Below, piece by piece: positions 58,751-64,000 of a DNA stretch of 64,000 bases. Position numbers and translations under genes: made by a program. Numbering within the stretch: position 1 is the first letter of the stretch; each line of letters opens with the position of its first letter. Source of the DNA: Siphonodentalium dalli (taxonomy: Eukaryota > Mollusca > Scaphopoda > Gadilida > Siphonodentaliidae); assembly GCA_032622095.1 (NCBI GenBank), contig CP136063.1, positions 69,665,980 to 69,729,979 of the forward strand, written 5' to 3'. The notes below the pieces were generated by a model. That model was given only the letters and a program-made list of their open reading frames with translations. It was not told where the DNA came from and did no database searches.

Positions 58751-59142
58751 TTAACCCTTTGCCCAACAAAATGACAAAAAATGCCCAAATAAAGCTTCAA
58801 CAGCCTAAAATATCTTTGGTATGTCTCAATAACACCATACACATATGGATATCATTGGAATCGATTCATTGACCACATTGTGATGGTTACAGTTATGCCC
58901 TGTGCCAATGTATTCTCTTATATATGCGAGTCGACCATTTTGTCTTACATTCTTTAACAATTTTATAATTATTTCTTACATTTTTTAACAATTTTTATAA
59001 TATTTTTCTACATTCTTTGACAATTTTATCATTTTTAATATGTGTTAAGCCAATGCATTCTCTTATATATGCGAGGCGACCTATGGTCGACTCGCATATA
59101 TAAGAGAATGCATTGGCACAGGGCCGTTGGGTAAAGGGTTAA
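58751..59142. mobile_element. TTAA MITE with one and a half palindrome modules, copy D
   Basis: TTAA at both edges. The left end ttaaccctttgcccaacaaa and right end ttgggtaaagggttaa are inverted. The left palindrome is cut in half at 58914-58937 by a deletion; the right one (59049-59117) is complete. Confidence 0.9.
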
Positions 59143-59644
59143 GAGTTACCTTTCTCAATTGGAATATTGAGATAAATTTGGCTGCAAAGAGTGAAGAGGT
59201 GAGACGGCATGCACAGAGAGCTATCCTAATTTAATCCCTCAGCGATTTCCTACATGTAAAATTAATGAAAGTGTCAATGAGTGATTTTTACAATTACCTG
59301 TGTTCCAAATAGGGTACTGGCAAATTTTATTCACATATTAATTTAACAAGAAAAGTATTGTTTGAAAATTTAAATATTACTAATATCTTTGACGTGTAAC
59401 AATTTTGAATTGTTAGTGACAATGCACATTTTAAAGTTTTGATTTGATACATGCGCATTGTTTGTGTCTGACCATCGCTTATATATAGAACAAACAAAAT
59501 AGAAGCCTTGGAATGTTACTGTTTGTGACAAAAATGTCCAGACATCAAATAGTTAATATGAAACTTGTACTGAAATTGCTACAAGTTTTGGAAGGCTATC
59601 CTTTAGAATCAGTATAACACTCATCACATATCTTTCTTTTGCAG
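59143..59644. other. No gene recognised
   Basis: AT-rich, ending in a polypyrimidine tract and the tttgcag acceptor of the next exon. Confidence 0.35.
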
Positions 59645-60300
59645 GTGTTCTTGTGGACAGTGTTACTCTCAGCAAACAACCACTGAATCGAGATGCTGCA
59701 GAGAAACAGAGAAAGTCAGCACAAAGATTGTTGAAGTTGATGCAGTTATGAAGAAGAAACACTCCTGCATCACAGACTCTGATGCTTTTAGAGATCTGTG
59801 TCTCAACCCATGGGTGTTGGAAGTTGCTTGGTTGGGGGTACCGACAGCACTACCCAAAAGCATATGAGGGACCTCTTCACAGGAAGTATAGACATGTTGA
59901 TTATCAGCAATTTGTTAAATGGTGCTGGGGATATTGCGGGAAGTTCATTCAAGTCCCTGTTCCCGTGTGTGTCTTATCTGCTGTAAGAGCCCGATTGCCA
60001 ATCTTGGACTGATTGATCCACATAGATAATAATTAAAAATGGCTAAAGTGCCCAAAGTTTAGCGTCATTCACAACATGGGACAATATATATACCCAAAAG
60101 CATATGAGGGACCTCTCCACAAAAAATATAGACATCTTACATATCGACAATTTGTTAGATGGTGCTGCGATACGGCAGGAAGTTCATCAGAGTCCGGTTC
60201 ATGCATGTGTCTTACTAAGTATCTGCTGTAAGAGCCAGATTTCCCAGTGATGCTTACACTGGATTCCGATTGCCAATATTGGACTGATTGATCCACATAC
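59645..60300 (+). pseudogene. P2RX7-type C-terminal (Cys-rich) domain remnant with partial duplication
   Basis: After the acceptor at 59644 one frame reads CSCGQCYSQQTTTESRCCRE, then CITDSDAFRDLCLNPWVLEV. A one-base break (about 59825) leads to YRQHYPKAYEGPLHRKYRHV and FVKWCWGYCGKFIQV, ending at 60012. The CxCGxC / ESRCCRE / LNPWVL / FV-W-WG order is that of the P2X7 intracellular-type zinc domain found in many invertebrate genes. A second, diverged copy of the last third lies at 60093-60285 with more stops. Confidence 0.7.
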
Positions 60301-60319
60301 ATGTAGATTAAACAGAGAC

Positions 60320-60612
60320 TTGCTCCAAAACAGAATTGTGCTCATCAAAATCGTCCGATTACAGTATCCGAGGACGCATAATTTGCGTCATGACCAGGTG
60401 TCGCTTCTTATTAGTTGGGTTAAACCACATAAAAAAGTTTCTAGGGACACGATAGCTCATTGGATTAAGGAAGAGCTGTCAAATTCCGGGATTGATACCA
60501 AAAGCTTCACTGCTCATAGTGTACGAGCAGCCAGCTCCAGTAAAGCCTTCAAGCAGGACGTATCACTAAAGGAGATCATTGATAAGGCTGGGTGGACAGT
60601 GGAATCTACTAG
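60320..60612 (+). pseudogene. Tyrosine recombinase C-terminal fragment (DIRS/Crypton type)
   Basis: VSRDTIAHWIKEELSNSGID, then FTAHSVRAASSSKA with the H-x-x-R catalytic motif (about 60510), then VSLKEIIDKAGWTVEST before the reading is cut by a hAT end. The usual catalytic Tyr that follows is therefore lost. The context is typical of YR retroelements such as DIRS/Ngaro or of Cryptons. The N-terminal part is not visible. Confidence 0.75.
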
Positions 60613-62230
60613 AGGTGCCACGATTATTGATTTTGATAAGGCCAAAACAAAAATGATGTGTGTTTCCCATAACCCGACCGACCGTCTTCAAAACCCCCCG
60701 ACCCAAGTTCATTTTATTGGTTTTAAATAAAAAAAATCAATCTATAAACCGACCGACCGCGCTGATAACCAAACTATGTACACGTGGTTCCATTTTATCT
60801 GATTCACCTCGCGAGATAAATAATATCTTTGATATATTTATATATTTTTCGCAAAGCCACATCGTCACTCTATTAACGGAGTCAACTTTAATACGATCTG
60901 ATGCAATACCGGAAGATCACGAGTTATCCTCCCTCTTCGCTGACCGGAAGTACGTGTTTGTGTTTATATTTACATTAAACATGATGGATGTTTCGGTTGA
61001 TTAGAATCGAACGAATCGATTCGAACAAGTTCATCTCAACGATGGCGAGCGCACATGGGTCTATTCCCTGTCCATAATCCACGAGTGTTGCGGGAAGAAA
61101 ACCCGGATTTAAAGATTCTAGAAAATAAAGCTATTATAGGACTGTTTTTCCAATATGTATTGATTGTTCAAATGCAGGGCTGATGCCTGTTGTGGCCAAG
61201 CCACATGGCAAGGCAGTGCCCGTTTCGCGCTTATTAAATTAATTTTAGTAAATTGTCTACTGTTATCTGTTTTATGTTTCCCCTCAATATATCAGTTTAT
61301 CACCAATTTGTCGGTTGCTCTGGGTCATTGTATGGTGTTTGATGGTGGTTAGGCATGGCCCACACGAGACCATTCAAAAATAAAATAAAATGAAAAGCCT
61401 ACCGCCCGCCCATATTTTTTTGGGCTCGTTACGGGAAACACGCATTCATTTTGTTTTGGCCTAATCGATAATCGGTCGTCAATAATTGACTATAATCGAT
61501 TAATCGTACCTAATATTAATAACATCAGTGGAAGTATACAGTAATATGGCCAATTGCATGGGTGCTCATTAACTCAATAACTGCACTGTCGCTGGTCATT
61601 TGAGACATTGGCTGATGTAATTTTTACGTTAATAAAGTGCATCATAAACCACTGTTAATGACTAATGAGCACAATGTATTATAATTGAATACCAACACAG
61701 TTTGTGATGTTATGGTTATAATATTTGTGAGTTCATTAGAATGAACGTAGCGATTAATTTCAGTTTTAGGAATAGCCACATATACAAACAATACAAAAGT
61801 AGGAATGAACGATGGACCGCCGGTGGTTCCTAAAGAAAGGAATCAAATGTTATGGAAACTATAAGTTTCATCAAACTTCCAGAGCGTGGTTAACAATCAC
61901 AAAAGTGTGCCCCCACCTGCAAATTGCATGACTCAGAACAAGCTAAGTATTTGATAACAGTCGGTTTCATTCAGCATTCACCACACGATATCCGATAGCC
62001 TTTACTAGTAACTTCTAGGTATACATTTGTACTTATACAAACAAAGTACACTCGCAATACAATTGCGGAGAACATCACTGATTAAAATGCTATATATATA
62101 TTGTTCCCTGGTTTTAGAGAGAATGTCAATCAACTTCCCATTGGTCCAATCAGATTCAAGGGCGAGTGCATTCAGTTCATTGAACATGGTGACAGTCGGC
62201 ACATTTCAAAGACATATTGCCACCTTTCAA
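60610..62230. mobile_element. Non-autonomous hAT, tagaggtgccacgatta family, copy 2
   Basis: The left end tagaggtgccacgattattg (60610) lies in the recombinase gene. The interior from about 61465 is homologous to copy 1 (39379-40326), for example gctgatgtaat...ttaataaagt and gagcacaatgtatta. The right end is not recognisable. A Harbinger-like element splits it near the left end. Confidence 0.65.
60640..61461. mobile_element. Harbinger-like element with TAA target duplication
   Basis: The ends ggccaaaacaaaaatgatgt and ttcattttgttttggcc are inverted, extending through the gtgtttccc words. TAA flanks both sides (60637-60639 and 61462-61464). A 3-bp TAA/TTA duplication with GGCC-type ends fits PIF/Harbinger. 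No transposase frame is seen. It is nested in the hAT at 60610. Confidence 0.75.
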
Positions 62231-62439
62231 GTATATTAAAATATATTACAAATGTTTCCTGACGTTGTGTTTCTTTTCAGTGCATTATCTGTTAGTTTCA
62301 CCATTTCGATATGTTATAGATTAAATTCATGATAGTATATGCAATTAATTAAGATGTTTTAACATATGAATTCATCCTCGTTCATAAACGATGACCAAGT
62401 AAAGTTATCAAATGCAATGATCAAGAAAAATGTTCAGTA
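62231..62439. other. No gene recognised
   Basis: AT-rich spacer before the tandem duplication. Confidence 0.3.
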
Positions 62440-63000
62440 TGTTTCTTGTGTTCAGTTTTTTATGTATAAAATATGTACAATTCCAAAACAAAAACTAGAA
62501 AAACATTCCATATTTTCCTAACGAGGTAACAAATATATCAAATCATGTGTACCAAATAATAGATAATGATCTAACGAAATTAAAAACATTTGTTTGATCG
62601 CTATACAATAATGATCAAGAAAAATATGCATGTTGATCCGTCTCTGAAAAAACACAACTTGAGGAAATACTTGTCAATTTTTAAGTTCAATGCTTTGTGT
62701 TTTCATTGACGCCCGTGTAACAATCTTGTGTTCAGTTTTTTATGTATAAAATATGTACAATTCCAAAACAAAAACTAGAAAAACATTCCATATTTTTCCT
62801 AACGAGGTAACAAATATATCAATCATGTGTACCAAATAATAGATAATGATCTAACGAAATTAAAAACATTTGTTTGATCGCTATGCAATAATGATCAAGA
62901 AAAATATGCATGTTGATCCGTCTCTGAAAAAACACAACGTCAGGAAATATTTGTCAATTTTAACGCCAACGCGACATGTGATTTCATTGTCGCCCGTGTC
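62440..63000. repeat. 280-bp tandem duplication upstream of the stem-loop gene
   Basis: Two head-to-tail copies with a 280-bp period share cttgtgttcagttttttatg, atgatctaacgaaattaaaa and ttcattgacgcccgtgt, at about 95% identity. The second copy ends about 60 bp before the ATG at 63058, so the duplicated segment is likely promoter/5' flank. No canonical TATA box was identified with confidence. Confidence 0.85.
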
Positions 63001-63057
63001 AAATGTATACAAATATTTTCGAATTTGATCAACCTTACATTGCATTGCTATCAAGAG

Positions 63058-63546
63058 ATGGATCCGTTAACAGAATTTCTTCAGAGTGAGATATACAGTG
63101 ATCCTGTTGCACAGAATACATATGCTGCGCCACAGTCAACAGTCCAAGCTAATACGACAATGACTATAGGTGGTGATACACTCATTTTAAAAGCGATTTT
63201 AGATGAACTGAGATGTCTTCGCAGGGATATTGACGTGAAAACGCAAGTAACGCATCATGAAGTGAAAGTGAGTCTTCGTTTCGTTGCAGAACAGATAGAT
63301 ATCCCAATCAGGGTTCATGATGTTCAGAGATCGAAAGAGCAGAAACAGATCAAAAAAGCAAAATCATCGGCGACGAAAGAAAAACAACCTAAGAGTATCA
63401 TGAATGCTTCTACTGAGACAAAAGTCAGATTTCATCTTCCTTGTAAAGAATCTAGAGATACAGAGAAATGTGATGAATTCGCAAAAGCTCTCGGTTCTCA
63501 TGGGAAAGATATGTCAAGATATAAGAAAAACACAAAACGGTGTTAA
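63058..63546 (+). CDS. Unrecognised basic protein with histone-type mRNA 3' end
   Basis: An intact 162-codon frame from ATG 63058 (gagATGg); an in-frame ATG at 63025 would add 11 residues. It starts MDPLTEFLQSEIYSDPVAQN. A middle helical part is LKAILDELRCLRRDIDVKTQ. The C-terminal third is Lys/Arg-rich (QKQIKKAKSSATKEKQPKS) and ends MSRYKKNTKRC. No histone fold or linker-histone winged helix is visible. A perfect histone stem-loop begins 23 bases after the TAA. It may be a replication-dependent, chromatin- or germline-related protein, but that is inference from the 3' end only. Confidence 0.6.
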   Translation: MDPLTEFLQSEIYSDPVAQNTYAAPQSTVQANTTMTIGGDTLILKAILDELRCLRRDIDVKTQVTHHEVKVSLRFVAEQIDIPIRVHDVQRSKEQKQIKKAKSSATKEKQPKSIMNASTETKVRFHLPCKESRDTEKCDEFAKALGSHGKDMSRYKKNTKRC

Positions 63547-63568
63547 AGTCAGATGATAAATTTAAAAC

Positions 63569-63584
63569 GGCCCTTTTCAGGGCC
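63569..63584 (+). terminator. Histone-type 3' stem-loop (plus strand)
   Basis: ggcccttttcagggcc: a 6-bp stem with a TTTC loop, exactly the metazoan replication-dependent histone consensus. It is preceded by aaaac and followed by acacaca. In the known pathway SLBP binds this loop and the RNA is cut just downstream. A clear purine-rich downstream element is not obvious. Confidence 0.85.
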
Positions 63585-63794
63585 ACACACATTTCCCAAT
63601 AGGTTACTCTTTCATAGCTGAAAAAAACAAAACACGATTGTTCAATTCATAATTTATTCAACAACAAATATTTGCAAGTATATTTTGTTTTAAATTATTC
63701 GTGGCGTGATTTTTTCAAAACGAAACATAGGGTACAAGGAACATTATTAGTTCTTAAGCAATGCTAAAAGTTTTTCTTTTTGAAAAAATTGGTT
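63585..63794. other. Convergent intergenic spacer
   Basis: AT-rich sequence between the plus-strand stem-loop and the minus-strand stem-loops. On the minus strand tttcaaaaagaaaaactt, just after the second loop, resembles a purine-rich histone downstream element. Confidence 0.4.
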
Positions 63795-63810
63795 GGTCCT
63801 GAAAAGGACC
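63795..63810 (-). terminator. Second histone-type stem-loop (minus strand, distal)
   Basis: On the minus strand it reads ggtccttttcaggacc, a 6-bp stem with the same TTTC loop. It lies 11 bases beyond the first minus-strand loop; the purine-rich stretch follows it. Confidence 0.75.
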
Positions 63811-63821
63811 GTTTTTGTTTT

Positions 63822-63837
63822 GGCCCTGAAAAGGGCC
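63822..63837 (-). terminator. Histone-type stem-loop (minus strand, proximal)
   Basis: On the minus strand it reads ggcccttttcagggcc, identical to the plus-strand loop at 63569 and preceded by caaaac. It marks the 3' end of a minus-strand gene entering from beyond 64000. Confidence 0.85.
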
Positions 63838-63856
63838 GTTTTGTACGACATCAAAT

Positions 63857-64000
63857 TCACTTCCCAATTTTCTCAGAGTGAGAATTTTGCCTTTGTTGTC
63901 CCGCCTCAGATAAAATAGGACAGCTAGGCTCGGCTGGTATGGTTGCTGTTCTTTTTTGCATGATCAGCTTTGAACGGGCGGTCACTTCTCTTGCATACCT
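63857..64000 (-). CDS. Possible 3' end of a minus-strand gene (partial)
   Basis: One minus-strand frame is open from the window edge to a TGA at 63857-63859, 19 bases before the proximal stem-loop, the usual spacing for histone genes. It ends EKIGK. A second frame (ending NHTSRA, stop near 63924) is also possible. Neither matches the C-terminus of H1, H2A, H2B, H3 or H4 as I know them, so the identity is open. Confidence 0.35.
   Translation of the reverse strand, partial: RYAREVTARSKLIMQKRTATIPAEPSCPILSEAGQQRQNSHSEKIGK

Noticed and set aside
63857-64000. Identification of the minus-strand end as a core histone
   Set aside because: Neither open frame matches any core or linker histone C-terminus that I know.

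Overview
This is a eukaryotic, animal-type window: AT-rich and repeat-dense, with spliced exons (GT...AG, polypyrimidine tracts) and no bacterial operon structure. The best guess is a lophotrochozoan, probably a bivalve mollusc. Three repeat blocks made of about 170-bp units end in ACGG microsatellites and a C-run/G-run hairpin, which is the architecture of bivalve 'pearl'-type Helitron-like elements. There is also abundant catgtatacatg sequence and a molluscan-looking dispersed repeat. The species is not determined.

Nearly everything is transposable-element sequence, much of it nested. 1-7 kb: gene remnants, two pearl-like elements, a decayed Ty3/gypsy pol with a candidate LTR, and three small inverted-repeat elements. 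7.3-11.1 kb: a foldback element with 5-bp target duplications that holds a 5'-truncated non-LTR retrotransposon. 11.7-13.5 kb: decayed FLYWCH and PIN-like/Cys-rich genes split by a tRNA-type SINE. 14.3-23.8 kb: a 9.5-kb element with 33-bp terminal inverted repeats and TGTA target duplications, carrying two copies of a Sola-like (DUF7869-like) transposase. 23.8-32 kb: MULE exons, hAT remnants, a 33-bp higher-order repeat, and a Penelope-like element split by a hAT.

32-38 kb: tandem repeats, TTAA-type miniature elements, a 9-bp-TSD element and a C2H2 gene. 39-44.7 kb: the one clearly coherent spliced gene, a UBX-like domain followed by the start of a HECT domain, with all exon phases compatible. 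46-49 kb: piggyBac and Crypton-like remnants. 49.8-57.1 kb: a hAT-like element containing further elements, including a complete short hAT derivative. 57-62 kb: hAT, P2RX7-type and tyrosine-recombinase remnants, the last split by a hAT that is itself split by a Harbinger-like element.

62.4-64 kb: a different context. A 280-bp tandem duplication lies upstream of an intact, unrecognised 162-codon basic protein. This ORF is followed 23 bases after its stop by a perfect histone-type 3' stem-loop. Two more stem-loops lie just downstream on the opposite strand. This is the most unusual signal in the window.

All family calls come from motif recognition by eye. No alignment or database search was possible.
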